A stretch of DNA of 64,000 nt, from assembly GCF_024323335.1 (NCBI RefSeq), contig NC_066579.1:133354354-133418353 (forward strand). The letters are read 5' to 3'. Of this stretch, positions 1 to 11,747 are shown piece by piece (the first letter of the stretch is position 1; each line of letters opens with the position of its first letter). Below the pieces are notes generated by a model, which was not told the origin of the DNA, searched no databases, and worked only from the letters and a program-made list of their open reading frames with translations. Both the position numbers and the translations under genes were made by a program. This DNA is from Lathyrus oleraceus. Its lineage: Eukaryota; Streptophyta; Magnoliopsida; Fabales; Fabaceae.

Positions 1-1
1 G

Positions 2-1928
2 AAGTCTGTTGCTGAGATTCGAAGTTTCCTTGGTTTGGCTGGTTATTATAGGAAGTTCATTGAGGGATTTTCTAAGTTGGCGTTATCGTTGACGATGTTG
101 ACTAGAAAGGGGCAAGCGTTTGTTTGGGACTCAAAATGTGAAGAAGGTTTCCAAGAGTTAAAGAGAAGGTTAACTACTGCTCCTATCCTGATATTACCGA
201 GTCCGTCAGAACTATTTGAGGTTTTCAGTGACCATAAAAGTTTAAAGTATTTGTTTGATCAGAAAGAGCTGAATATGAGACAGAGGAGATGGTTAGAGTT
301 TCTGGAGGATTATGACTTTGGTTTGAATTACCATCCGGGTAAAGCAAACGTAGTGGCTGATGCATTGAGTCGGAAATCATTGCATATGTCTATGTTAATG
401 GTTAAGGAATTGGATTTAATTGAGCAGTTTAGAGACTTGAGTTTGGTGTGTGAGAGTACTCACAATAGTGTTAAATTGGGAATGTTGAAGTTAACGAGTG
501 GTATTCTGGATGAGATTAGAGAGGGTCATAAATCCGATGTGCTTTTGGTTGATAAGTTGACTCTAGTGAATCAAGGTCAAGGTGGTGAATTCAGAATTGA
601 TGAGAATGGTGTTTTGAAATTTGGTATCGGGTGTGTATTCCGGATGTTATCAAACTTAAGAAGAATATTCTTGAGGAAGGACATCGTAGTGGCCTGAGTA
701 TTCATCCTGGAGCTACGAAGATGTATCATGATTTGAAAAGGTTATTTTGGTGGCCGGGAATGAAAAGAGAAATTGCGAGTTTTGTTTATTCTTGTTTGAC
801 TTGTTAGAAGTCAAAGATTGAGCATCAGAAGCCGTCTGGGCTAATGCAACCGTTGGCTATTCCAGAGTGGAAGTGGGATAGTATCAGTATGGATTTTGTT
901 TCTGGTTACCGAGGACAATTAAGAATTTTGAAGCTATTTGGGTGATTGTTGACAGATTGACAAAATCGGCTCATTTCATTCCGATCAGAATGGATTATCC
1001 GTTAGAGAGATTAGCTGAGTTGTATATTGAGAAAATTGTCAGTTTGCATGGTATTCCGTCGAGTATTGTTTCGGACAGAGATCCTAGATTTACCTCGAAG
1101 TTCTGGGAAGGTTTGCAGAGGGCTTTGGGAACTAAGCTGAGATTGAGTTCTACATATCATCCACAGACTGATGGTCAGACTGAGAGGACGATTCAGTCAC
1201 TGGAGGATCTTTTGAGGGCTTGCGTTTTGGAAAAGGGAGGTGCTTGGGATTGTTATTTACCTTTGATTGAGTTTACCTACAACAATAGTTTTCATTCGAG
1301 CATTGGTATGGCACCGTTTGAAGCTTTGTATGGTAGGAGATGTCAGACGCCTTTATGTTGGTATGAGTCCGGTGAGAGTGTTGTGGTTGGACCGGAGATT
1401 GTTCAACAAACTACGGAAAAGATTAAGATGATTCAGGAGAAGATGAGGATTGCTCAGAGTCGTCAGAAGAGTTATTACGACAAGAGGAGGAAGTCACTTG
1501 AGTTTCAAGAGGGAGATCATGTGTTTCTTCGTGTTTCTCCGATAACTGGGGTTGGTCGAGCTTTGAAGTCGAAGAAGTTGACACCTCGATTTATTGGTCC
1601 TTATCAGATTTTGGAGGGGATAGGGGAGGTAGCTTATCGTATCGCTTTACCGCCGTCACTTGCGAATTTGCATGAGGTTTTTCATGTGTCTCAGTTGAGG
1701 AGGTACATTTCTGATCCGTCACATGTGGTCAAAGTAGATGATGTACAGGTGAGAGATAACCTGACTGTTGAAACATCACCTATGAGGATCGAGGATCGAG
1801 AGTTGAAGCAGTTGCGGGGTAAAGAGATTGCTTTGGTAAAGGTAGCTTGGGGAGGACCAGCAGGTGGCAATGTGACTTGGGAACTTGAGAGTCAGATGAA
1901 GGAGTCTTATTCGGAGTTATTCGCTTGA
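2..1928 (+). pseudogene. Chromovirus pol remnant: RT end, RNase H, integrase, chromodomain
   Basis: Frame 2 opens with the reverse transcriptase C-terminus ([16 protein letters not shown]). RNase H follows but has lost about 65-70 residues near nucleotide 215: the text jumps from PSPSELF to [15 protein letters not shown], removing the first catalytic aspartate block, while the terminal VADALSRK motif remains. The integrase zinc finger (H, H, C, C) at about 670-810 has an in-frame TAG at 805-807 directly after its last cysteine. A one-base loss near 905-915 shifts the frame. From 942 a 328-residue open stretch holds the integrase core (SDRDPRFTSKFW, then HPQTDGQTERT with the catalytic E) and ends in a chromodomain-like tail (VKVAWGGPAGGNVTWELE). 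The product would target and insert element DNA in the nucleus. The deletion, stop and frameshift make it inactive. Confidence 0.92.
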
Positions 1929-2098
1929 GGTATATTTTCGAGGACGAAAACTCTTTTAGTGGGGGAGAGTTGTAACACCTCGATAAAAATAAGATAATTA
2001 TTTAATTTAAGTTAATATTATATATATTAATTTAATTAAATAATTGGAATTATTGGATTATTATTATTATAATTATTGGAATAATAATTATTGGAAAG

Positions 2099-2108
2099 TA
2101 TATATAAG
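2099..2108 (+). promoter_or_regulatory. TATA-like box in Tekay LTR
   Basis: TATATATAAG lies about 130 bp inside the LTR, followed by an A/G-rich stretch. If it is used, U3 is unusually short and R/U5 unusually long, so the palindrome array would fall in the transcribed leader. The position is suggestive only. Confidence 0.5.
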
Positions 2109-2550
2109 TTGGAAATAAGAAAAAGAGTCCCATTTTGGTAAAGAAAGGGTTTCACGTGAAAAACAGAGAAGCGGCTGAAAAGGGAGAAAAGGGCAAAGAG
2201 GAAGAGCAAGAGAGCAAGGGTTGAAGAACGGAAAAGATTGGAGCTTAGGGATTGCCGGATTAACTCAGGTAAGGGGGGTTTATCGTCGTTTAATGGGTAT
2301 TATGGGTTAACATGTAATGGGTAGTGATAAACCGTTGAATTGACCCTAATTGGGATGTTGAATGCTGAAAAATTGTGTTGGATAAGTTGTGTTAAAGCTG
2401 TAATTGAATCTGTATTTGTGTGAGTTGTGATTTCCCGAACGTATAGCTTTTTACGGAATCGGAATCGGAGGTCCGGAAGTCCTCCAACGGCGGAAAATGC
2501 GGAGAATTCTGCATTCTGCTTCGTGTTAGCGCAGGAACAGCTTTCTGTCT

Positions 2551-2740
2551 TGCGTTAACCGGTTAACCCAGGGTGTTAACCGGTTAACACTGTTGTGAGT
2601 TGTGAAAATATTGTTGTTCTGTCTGCGTTAACCGGTTAACCCAGGGCGTTAACCGGTTAACACTGTTGAGTTTTGCCAGAAAGCGTGTTCTGTGTTGCGT
2701 TAACCGGTTAACCCAGGGCGTTAACCGGTTAACACTGTTG
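2551..2740 (+). repeat. Triplicated 72-73 bp unit with paired 14-bp palindromes
   Basis: Units start at 2551, 2624 and 2696. Each carries two exact copies of the palindrome GTTAACCGGTTAAC, at 2554, 2575, 2627, 2648, 2699 and 2720. Within every unit the two palindromes begin exactly 21 bp apart, about two helical turns. The spacer CCAGGGYG and the trailing ACACTGTTG are conserved, while the rest of the unit varies. GGTTAA is the core of GT-element trihelix factor sites and AACCG resembles MYB cores; binding is inference. Confidence 0.95.
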
Positions 2741-3019
2741 GAAAAGTGAAAAATTAATATTTGAATAATGTGTGCATAATTGGTGTTTGGCCTATATTGG
2801 CGTATGATGTAATAGGGATTAATTCCCGCTGTTTTGAGCAGTATAGGTATTAGTGGAGTGTGCTAATACTGTGATTAATTATTTGACATGATATGATGTT
2901 TTGATACTTGTGTTGATGAATGTATGATGGTATGCATAATGCTGTGAATGTATATGTTATGTATGCAATTGTGAATGGACTGTTTATGGCTTAGAGTGTG
3001 AGCATATGTCCATTGTGGA

Positions 3020-3225
3020 TTATTGTTGATGATTTTGCATTGCTAGGTGATTTAGCATGCATATTGTGGCCTTTATGGTGGTAGCTAATTCCCATAGTGA
3101 GGAATTAGTGAGTTAGTCATTATGGACTGTTGTTGATGTTTGCATGCTAGGTGAATTAGCGTGCATAGCATGGCCCTTAGGGTGGTAGCTAATTCCCGTG
3201 GTGAGGAATTAGTGAGTGAGTCACT
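3020..3225 (+). repeat. Imperfect tandem duplication in Tekay LTR (period 104 bp)
   Basis: Two diverged copies share the blocks TTGTTGATG, GCTAGGTGA, TTAGCATGCAT/TTAGCGTGCAT and GTAGCTAATTCCC (3081 and 3185), then GAGGAATTAGTGAGT. No coding content. Confidence 0.85.
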
Positions 3226-3892
3226 AGGTCTCAAATGAGTGGGACTAGTGGGCTTGGTAGCCGTATCTGGATTTGATCGGTGAGGTGAACTATATGTTCA
3301 CGAATAGTCGGTACCGCATGCATGGAGTCTCATTGCATAATGTATGTATTGTGTATAATATGAATGGATGTGTTCCAATATTATACGTGTGTTTTGATGT
3401 TTATGTTGAGCATGATTATGATGTTTGAGTGGAGGTTGTCGTTACCGAATGTGTGATATGATTAGGGTGATTAATGTGTTATTTACTTAGCATTACATGA
3501 TATTTTATAATGCTTATTATATATCGATTGAGGAACTCACCCTTACAACTATGTTTTCAGGTAACGAGCAGTGATTGAGTAGAAGCTAGTGCTTGGAGTC
3601 TAGTGTAGTCTCCTTAGTGGGTCATGCTCTGATAGATGTAACATCGGGACGGGATGTTTTACCTTGTTGAATAATTTTACATGTAATGTGTTACATGTTT
3701 TGCATGATTGATTTGATTTCTATCCGCTGCGTATTGTGCAAATGCTTTATGTTTTGAATTAATAAAAGAGCATGACAGTTATTATGGTGAATGGTGTGTA
3801 ATGATTGTGTGACACCCTTAATTGCATATTTACTCTGATTGATATATTGTTATTTTAAGTAAATATTTGGGGTATTTTAGAAGGGTGTTACA

Positions 3893-5873
3893 TACATCAC
3901 CCCTGTACCAACCAAATCCACTCTAGGTTTCTACATTGAGAGAAACCAGATATGGAATTTTAATGGTGTTCAACTGAACTTGCTAGATTTTAAAAATTCG
4001 AAGCTCAAAACAATTGCCTCTATGCAGAGGACTTCAGATCACACAACAACAGCAAGAAACAAGCACAATATGAGCTGATTCGAAGAAATCAAAGTTTGTA
4101 GTGAACCTCTGATTTGCAGAGCTTGGAGTCACAATTTCTTGGTGTTAATGCTTGCAGTACACTCTATGAATCAAGGTGATGAGGTTTAGGAACTTTTAGA
4201 TCTAAGAAAACAATCGATGCAATTGAATTCTAGATTTGAAAATTGAGAGAAAAATTAGAGAGTTCCTTTGGAGTGAGGGTGAGGATTCAATTGCACAGCA
4301 TTTAGGGCGCCTTCAGGTTAGTGAAATGAAGAGCATTGGCAATGTATTTATAGGAGAAAGTAAGCTGAAGTGCATGAACATTCCCTTGCATGAATGGAAA
4401 GGGCCTCCATGCATGGGCCTGTACAGGCGCATGGAGGACCCAATTCCACTTGGATTTGGTAGATGAACAATGATAGAAGCAAATTGGACGTGCAAATGGT
4501 ACAGGATTAGTTCATGCAATGCAAATTAATTGATTTTCCAAAATTGCACCAATATGTTTAGGTCTTCGAAAATGCCATGTCCAAAATAGAAACACCACCT
4601 CATGAGTAATGGTTGGAAATCTTTTTGCATGAGGATCATTTGTTATGTTGATCAAAACTTCATTTGAAACTTGGAAATTGATGAAAAGTGGTCATGAAGT
4701 GTAGGGTGCAAAACATGTACATTTGAGATTTTCAAAATTGGCCAAAGTTCAAGCCCTTTTGTTTCAATGATGAAAGCTCCAAATTACAAAACCTTCAACA
4801 TCAAAGTTGTAGATCTTTTCAAGACAACCAATTTGGACTAAAATATTTTTTATCATTTGGATTTTTGATGAAGAAGTTATGGGCACTTGAAGTTGGACTT
4901 TTTCACACTTCAATGCTTTTGGTCCAAAGTGACCTATAATGTTTTGCATTATCACATGTATTTCTTTTGCGATTTTGAACTTTTTCTCAACATAACATTT
5001 TAATTAGACATCTTAAGCTTTCCAATGCATTTGATCCCACCTCAAAACCATGAAAAAGGAAGGAGTTATGTCCTTGGGAAGTTGACCCAAAATTAGGGTT
5101 TCAGTCAAAATGACCTATAATATTTTGGAATGGATGATGACTTTATAAGCTTCAAATCAATTTTTGATGAACCTGAAAGTTGTTCAAATGGTTCTTAAGA
5201 ACATTTTTTTCTCTTGGGGTCATCTCGATTTGACAAACACATCAAAAGTTAGGTCTCAGTGTATTTCAAAATAGTTAGATGAATTGACTAATCAACTTCT
5301 CAAGTTCAAACCTCATATCTTGATGAATTGATGATTGAGGACACTCAAATAAGTTCAAATATGCATGAAATTATGAGTTAAAGAACTTCCCTTGATTTCA
5401 TTTGATCATGGGTTGAGGTTGCTTCATGAGCAAGGCACAGTTGATGAACAAATGAATTAGGGTTTCCTTGGGAGACAAGCCTCAAACCCTTTGATTTGAT
5501 TTGATCAAAATGATGAATTGAGATACTTGGGAGGCATATTTGATGGATGAGAGCTTTGGGAACCATTGCCATGCTTGCTTTCATCTTCACTTGACCATAT
5601 CAATGCACATAGGATCTCCTAGAAGCTTTGGATCTTGTGACTGCTCAAGCTACACACAAGAGATGTTAGTGACATATTTTTGTGCTTTTGGTTAGTAAAT
5701 AAAATGAGAAAGTCAATGATATACAATTCAAGTATGCTTGGTGATCTCAAACCAAATCTCAAGAGTTCCCACCCAAAGGTTAAGGAGCCAAGATGCTATG
5801 ATCCTTGAGGCAAGATGCAAATGCAATGTTATGATGCCATGAGGGATCTTAGGGTCAAAATTGGGGTCTTACA
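3893..5873 (-). repeat. Ogre-like LTR piece, minus strand
   Basis: Read on the minus strand it starts at 5873 with TGTAAGACCCCAATTTTGA and then CCCTAAGATCCC, matching the start of the Ogre-like LTR at 23483 (TGTCATACCCTAATTTTTAA, CCCTAAGATCCC). It contains the repeated 'ataggtcattttga / aacttc' type of text seen in that LTR. A promoter-like CCTATAAATACATT lies on the minus strand at 4341-4355. Its 3' part stops where the Tekay LTR ends at 3892. The other flank enters a copia coding remnant at 5877. Short open frames inside are incidental. Confidence 0.75.
4346..4352 (-). promoter_or_regulatory. TATA box of minus-strand Ogre-like LTR
   Basis: TATAAAT on the minus strand in the context TCTCCTATAAATACATTG, comparable with TCCTATAAATAGAG at 24767 in the plus-strand relative. 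The position within the LTR is similar in both. Confidence 0.5.
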
Positions 5874-5876
5874 AAA

Positions 5877-7405
5877 GGCCATTCAAGAAAGATCTAGATT
5901 AATAGCATCTGCATTGATCAATCAGGCTATGGAAAAACCTTTCATTGCCTAAGTTTTACATAAGAAAGTGAAAGCTAAAGTTGAATCAGGAGTTGTGTTG
6001 AAGGAGGCTGAAGGTACTTCTGGAATTGGAGCTTCTCGTGTGCCATAAAAATTTACTACTCCGGCTCTTGAAACTATTGTGGAAGAAGAGAAAGTTACTT
6101 TAGAAGTTACATAGATTATCTACACAGATAATTCTCTGAATTTCATGTATGATAATGTCTTAAATTCTTCCATTTCATGACTTATGACCATATTACCAAC
6201 TTCAACACCACCTCAATTTACTACACAATCACCAGAACACACACCATCATCTAAACATGACCTGGACTTATCTATAGACCATGTCATTCCTTTTTCCAAA
6301 CTAACCTTTGAATCAAATTCTCATAACATTAGTCAGATGCTTAAGGACTTTTCTCAACAAGAGATCAGCCCTAGAGCATTTGTCTTAGAGGAACTGACAA
6401 GTCACCTAGCTGGTGAGTTACCTTTTGAACAAAACCAGCTAACATGTCTCTCTGATTCTAACTAATCCCAACCCTTAAACATCACGTTTGAACCCCATAT
6501 TGAGGTTTCCAGTTCTAAGTCTATAAGCTCGAGGTCCAGTTTTGATTATGTTGAATCATACTTTAGTCCTCTTAAATCCATTCCTCTACAAGCCGTTCCT
6601 CTTGAAACCACACCCTCTGACACCCAAAAAATGTCTAAACAATTTTTTTTGAACCTGACCTAACCAACCTTGTTCAGTCTAAAATTCAAGTTTAATATGA
6701 AACTAAACAATAAATTCAAGACCAATCTATACTAGAACCCGAACCCAATCTGAACCTGAACAAGAAATCCCAACACTAACCATAACTGAACCTCAACTAA
6801 ACCTTGTTCAACCTCAACCAGATATTGAAGCTCAAACTAACCTTGAACAATTCACTCAGGACCAACCTCAACTAGAAACCACAAAAGACCAAATTGTACC
6901 AGAAATATAAGTTAACCAACAACCTCAACCATTTGATAATCACCTTTCTCCTTCTAGATAAGTAAATGATGTGTCATAATCTACCACAATAGCTTTATAT
7001 ATTCCCTCTACACCTCACCCGACTCAAAACCTAAACCTCCCACCTCATATAAAATACCAAATGGAAGAGTTTAGGATTGTTATCTCTAATAAAGTTTAGA
7101 ATTTGGTTGCTGAGAGGCTCATTGCATCTGATCCCATAACTTATGCACCTATATGGGACACTCTCAGAACTACTATAGATACAGTTCTGCAAAATCTCAA
7201 GTATTTCTCATATGACTATGTAGCTTCTTCCATTCAGAAGCAAGTCCACTTATAGGAGAAATTGGATTTTGTAGATGCCACTCAAAAGGTCATGGTTGTT
7301 AAGCAAGAAGAGATGGATGTTCAAATGAAGACAGTGATTGGTAGGCAAGATGCCATGGGTTCTGATATCAAAGGTATCATGGATATTATGAAGCATAAAC
7401 CCTAA
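5877..7405 (+). pseudogene. Decayed 3' ORF of a SIRE-like copia element
   Basis: A weak coding trace runs in several frames with many stops. Open pieces include a start at 6184 (93 residues, Pro/Thr/Ser-rich, many short EP/QP repeats up to about 6960) and a later alpha-helical stretch at about 7060-7405 (QMEEFRIVISNKV, then KQEEMDVQMKTVIGRQDAM). It is followed by several GGGGAG purine tracts and an LTR start at 7808, the usual position of the env-like ORF in SIRE/Maximus elements. I recognise no enzyme domain. Assignment rests on position and on the purine-tract/LTR context. Its left end is cut by the minus-strand Ogre-like LTR. Confidence 0.55.
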
Positions 7406-7549
7406 GCTTTAGGATTTAGCAAACCCTTTTTGTTTTGTCTTCTCAATTGTTTTGAACATGTTTTTGCACTCTGACTCTCTTCCTTTTTGGTTAATGAAAT
7501 ATTTTATTCAGCATCTTTTCTATTTCCTTTTTTTTATGACAAAAAGGGG

Positions 7550-7808
7550 AGTAGATATAGAAGTATTTAAGCACCTGAATCTGATAGTTATTATTTATGC
7601 TTAAATTCTAAAGATTTATTAATTGTGCTTTAAAGTTTAAATTTAATTAACCTGGATAGAACATAAGGGGAGCTTACAAACCTCACCCTTTAAACTATTA
7701 GACTCAGGGGGAGCTTACAAATCTCAAACCTTGAAGTCAACTTGTTAATTAAATTAACAATCATTGTTCTTAAATATGTGTGTTTGTCATCATTAAAAAT
7801 GGGAGATT
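7550..7808 (+). other. 3' UTR with repeated polypurine tracts
   Basis: AAAAAGGGGAGT near 7542, AGGGGAGCTTACAAACCTCA near 7668, AGGGGGAGCTTACAAATCTC near 7707 and ATGGGAGATTG directly before the LTR. Repeated (A)GGGGGAG tracts upstream of the 3' LTR are typical of the SIRE lineage and recur in the other two SIRE-like elements here. Confidence 0.65.
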
Positions 7809-7974
7809 GTTGGAAAAAATTTGGTTTGTACCATATCCCTTAGGTTTTGATGATAACAAAGTATTTAAAGAACAATTAGGTATACTAATATTTCTTCTAG
7901 TGTGCATGACCATATACTAAAATCTCATGAATAAACTAAGTATTGGTTATGTTAGTGAACATCTAAAGAGAAAC

Positions 7975-8110
7975 TCAAAGATCAGAATCTTAAGGATTAG
8001 AAGATGAAGATCAGACTCTGAAGAAGTTTATGTCTTAAGGTCAAACTCTGAAGAAGCCAACTTCTAAAGACCAGACTCTTAAGAATCCAACTTCTGAAGG
8101 ACATAAGCCG
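7975..8110 (+). repeat. Short tandem repeats (CAGACTCTGAAGAAG type)
   Basis: Four to five diverged copies of a ~32-bp unit with AGATCAGACTCTGAAGAAG / GTCAAACTCTGAAGAAGCC / GACCAGACTCTTAAGAATCC. It lies in the U3 part of the copia LTR. Confidence 0.7.
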
Positions 8111-8375
8111 AGGCCAGTTAAAGCACAAAGATCAAGGTGACTCTAATAGGTCACTGTCAGACTCTGTGTCTATTTTGTCATCTTTTGATCACATGAATAC
8201 CTAAGCTATTTTTCATATAGATAGCTGGGATGTAATTGATAATTTCTTTTGAAGCAAAGGAATTTCAAATGACCTTTCAACGACATTAACCATATCAAGA
8301 AACATTTCAACTTCTCTGAATCAAGCTTTTAAAAGACTCACTTGTGCAAACTATCCAACGACTCTTTTCCTTCTC

Positions 8376-8384
8376 TATATAAGG
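8376..8384 (+). promoter_or_regulatory. TATA box in copia LTR
   Basis: TATATAAGG in the context TTCTCTATATAAGGAGTTGAA, about 570 bp into the LTR, a plausible U3 promoter. Confidence 0.6.
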
Positions 8385-8598
8385 AGTTGAACTCTTGAAG
8401 AACAACAATGAACTATTGAGATTCAAAGAGTTGTTACTCTATCAAAACATAAACACAAGTTTAACTTAGGTTTTATTATCTTTGTGCATCTTAAAAATCC
8501 CCAAGTCTTAAGATTCTTCTTGTATTGTATCTTGTCTACACATCTGGTTATATATCAAGCGTATTACCCCAAATAATCTTTTGTCGGTTAGGTAGATT

Positions 8599-8775
8599 AT
8601 TAGAAGTCCCTTACTTAGTGTTTTAAAATTAGAAGTCTCTTGCTTATGTCCTTGAGCATTTGAAGTCTCTTGCTTGTGTGCTTAAGCATTTGAAGTCTCT
8701 TGCTTGTGTGCCTCAGCATTAGAAGTCTCTTACATTATGTTTGAGCATTGAAAGTCTCTTGCTTGTACGCTTGAG
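8599..8775 (+). repeat. Tandem array, AGAAGTCTCTTGCTT unit (~30 bp x 6)
   Basis: Six diverged copies of GAAGTCTCTTGCTTGTGTGC(T)TGAGCATT, with single-base changes between copies, in the R/U5 half of the copia LTR. Confidence 0.85.
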
Positions 8776-9024
8776 AAAATTGTAATCTTGTGTAATTATA
8801 GTGAAATCTCTTAAAAGTGCCATGGGATTGGACTACTCTCAGTTTGTAAAAGGAACCAAGATAACTTTGTATGTCTCCTTCTTTGTTTCATTCCTCATTC
8901 ACTACTTACCACTCACTTATGATTCACACTCTAGACTTTATGTTTAGAATCTGACTAGAGTTTAAAAAGAAAGAAAAAGTCTAACATAATTCAACCTCCC
9001 CTTCCTGTGTTTTTCTGACCTTCA

Positions 9025-11469
9025 TTCATCAATTTCAATATTTATAGTTGTACGAGAATTAGATTAGATGATATCATAAGGCTTTGAAGTAGAAGTATCA
9101 ATGCATGAGAAGTTATATTATTTATCTAAAATATTTCTAATAGTGTTCTGACCAACAATGTCAACTCGAAAACGAACGTAAACCTTAGTAAGTGATATTT
9201 AAGTGGAAATAAAAAAACATGACATAATGACATACCATACATAGAAAAATACTCTTATTTTGCATAGACAAGCAAAAATTATATGTTTATACAACGAAGT
9301 GGAGTCTTCCTCTTGACATCACATAGTTCCAAATATTTATAAAAAAGTATACATCACACCCCGTTAGGTTTTTGGGTTTGAGATACACATTTTCCTGATG
9401 TCACTTATAATAACCACAGGACCAACAAAGATTAAAACATGCCTTGCACAAAGTATCGGTGACACATATTGTCTCATGATAATTCATAATAAGAGCCATG
9501 ACAACAACATATTGCAACCTAAAACTAATGGGAGAAGAAGGCAAAGTTTTGAAAACATGAACAACATGGTCAAAAGTAACCAAACCATGATTGTGACTTG
9601 AGAATTCCCAGTTTAAGTAAAACATAATGATGAATATGTAAATCAAAGGTTTCACTTTAAAATCCCTACACAAGTGCTAGAAACCCCTTATGTAATCCTG
9701 AGTAAAAAGATAAGTTTATGAAGGATCCAAAAACATACCACCAACAGATGATGCTTGAATGAAGTAAAGGGAAATTGCAACCCATACTTTCAAAAAGTAA
9801 CATATTACATATGAAAACTAATTCCAAGGTACCGACCACCTATATGGTTCTCTGGGAAAGAGATAATGACAACCCATTCAAGCGGGTTCCCTAAGTGCGA
9901 TCGGGGATTAAATGAATACAACCTATCTAGGTGAGAATAAACTAAATATGACTCAAGATATACAAGGTCAATGATGTCCCTCATCCATTCCATTTCAGGA
10001 GGAGTAACAAGACTATCATTGGGCTATCTATTGGGAGAGAATATGAAGATGAGAAGGTCTAGGAGGGGGTTGAATAGAACTGTCCCTTTCAAACAAAATT
10101 AAAAATATATTACTTTTTACAAAATTAGAGTTAAAAGTGCATAGGAAAAATGTAATGTGCTGAAGATAAAACGTAACAGATGTATCAAAATATATATGTT
10201 TCCTCATAATCATAGGAACATTGATTCAATCAAAATCATGATACTAGGGAACTTGAAGTTACTTTGACATGAAATTTAGATCCAATGACTTAGAGATGGT
10301 ACAATCATAATTCAAGAAGTGAATGTTCAACAAACTAAATGCATCACAAACATGTACTAATAAGATAAAAAAAACTATAAGCAAGATTTAGTTCTAGATG
10401 AAATTATAATGATGAACAATAACTAACATACACGATAATATGCAATAAATTTAAAGAGATAAAGAGAGAAAAAAAATGTACACTAGATATATAGTGGTTC
10501 ATCAATTCGTCCTCACTATGCCTACTCCACTCTTAGATGGTTTTCACCATCGAAAATTGCAACGTCTTCTAATGTTTTTAAAGTTAAAGATACAAGTATT
10601 TTGGTACAACGAATATTATCAATTCAAACACTAACAACCCAATGATTTAGCCAACGTGGATTTAAAACAATAATACTTCCTATTGATTAAGATTAATCAA
10701 AGGCTAAGTACTGATCAATCATGGATGAAATCTTCTTTTACATGCCTTTGCTAGGTCATATATTGGTAACAAGTCGAAAAAAACATTATCAGACCCAAAT
10801 TGTCACAAACATAATTTTTTTTAAGGACATAGCCCATTTAAGGCATAGTCACAAAAAATTAAAGAACTTAAATAACCAACAAAAGAAAAGTAGTTACCCT
10901 CCCTTAGAGGATGGATGAAGCATGTAAATGAGCCACTAATAATGAATGAGATCTCTCTTATTGATTAGCCATCAACAAGTTGAATTGTCTCCCAAATTGA
11001 CCCACCTTATGTCAAAGTCAATTGCATATATGATGTGGAAAACTCAAACCCATCATCAGGGTAAAGAACAAACAGGCAAGTTAAAATAAGTTTAAAAAAA
11101 ATCAAAGATAATTTCTTTTCAAAGAAGATAAATCGCAAAAAGTATGTCAAACATAATAACATAAAAGTAAAATTAGGGTAAAAACACCACAGTTGAACTC
11201 AAATCAATTAGAATATAAAATAATCAAAACAATTATGAATATCAGATACATGAACCTAAATGAACAATTATTTAGTCCTTTCATTTATACAATCTTAATA
11301 AACATCCATATGTTTAGTCTCAAGGTGGACTCCTGGATTCTAAGCGTCAATCTGCACAATAGAATTTTCAAATTTCTAAGCACAAATTGCATTTATATCC
11401 CCTCATAATCAATTAGAAAGTTTGGTAAGGTCGATGTTCTCTACATTCATGGTTCGATCTTTTCAACCT
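9025..11469 (+). other. Unassigned A/T-rich interspersed DNA
   Basis: No ORF above 93 codons and no convincing domain. The text near 10020-10560 (GGGGTTGAATAGAACTGTCCC; ATATAGTGGTTCATCAATTCGTCC) resembles old LTR or interspersed-repeat sequence of legumes, probably in reverse, but I could not define ends. The short overlapping ORFs on both strands at 9398-9673 are not supported by any recognisable composition. Confidence 0.5.
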
Positions 11470-11747
11470 CATGAAGTCTGAGTGTCGCTCTGATATGTAA
11501 CACAGGGACTGAATAACTTTGATTTTCGGGTGATCATGAGATTTATTAGATTAATTTCCTTATCCTTGAGTTTGAGTTATATTAATCATGATACATTTTA
11601 GTTGAACATGTTTTTGAGTTTCACTACTTTATTCTAAAATTTTGAGAAGGAGGTTTTATGAGAGAGATGTGACACCCTTGCTGAATAAATAAGTATTTTG
11701 GTATGATTTTATTTAAATCAGGGTTTTTTAGGGTTTAGGATGTTACA
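11470..11747 (+). repeat. 3' end of a Tekay-like LTR
   Basis: Matches the end of the LTR at 1971-3892: GCTCTGATATGTAACACAGGGAC (compare GCTCTGATAGATGTAACATCGGGAC near 3626), then TGTGACACCCTT and a terminal TTTAGGATGTTACA ending at 11747. The upstream part is missing or unrecognisable. It abuts Athila/Cyclops pol, implying insertion into or deletion against that element. Confidence 0.65.

Larger units (their letters stand above)
1..3892 (+). mobile_element. Tekay-like Ty3/gypsy chromovirus, 3' part
   Basis: The left part of the element lies outside the window. Seen here in order: end of reverse transcriptase, a shortened RNase H, integrase, a C-terminal chromodomain-like tail, a purine-rich tract (GGGGGAGAG just before 1971) and a complete 3' LTR. 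This domain order and the integrase tail are those of the Tekay/Del branch of plant chromoviruses. The element ends at TGTTACA (3892) and abuts a minus-strand Ogre-like LTR, so it probably inserted into that LTR. The target duplication cannot be tested because the 5' end is missing; the right-hand candidate is TACAT at 3893-3897. Confidence 0.9.
1971..3892 (+). repeat. 3' LTR of the Tekay-like element (1922 bp)
   Basis: It starts TGTAACACC right after the polypurine tract and ends GGTGTTACA, so the termini are the inverted TGTAACA/TGTTACA pair. It holds a TATA-like box near 2099, an array of palindromes at 2551-2740 and an imperfect 104-bp duplication at 3020-3225. A splice-donor-like CAGGTAAGG occurs near 2266. 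No coding sequence is seen. Confidence 0.9.
7808..9024 (+). repeat. Copia (SIRE-like) 3' LTR
   Basis: It starts TGTTGGAAAAAATTTGG after a purine tract and contains 'ccttaggttttgatgataacaaag', a form common in legume copia LTRs. It ends near TTTTTCTGACCTTCA at 9024, the usual LTR end text. Length about 1217 bp. A TATA box is at 8376 and a short tandem array at 8599-8775. The right boundary is less certain than the left, and the 5' mate is not in the window. Confidence 0.7.

Noticed and set aside
9398..9673. Overlapping ORFs on both strands (67 and 90 codons)
   Set aside because: No motif, no codon signature distinguishable from surrounding A/T-rich DNA.
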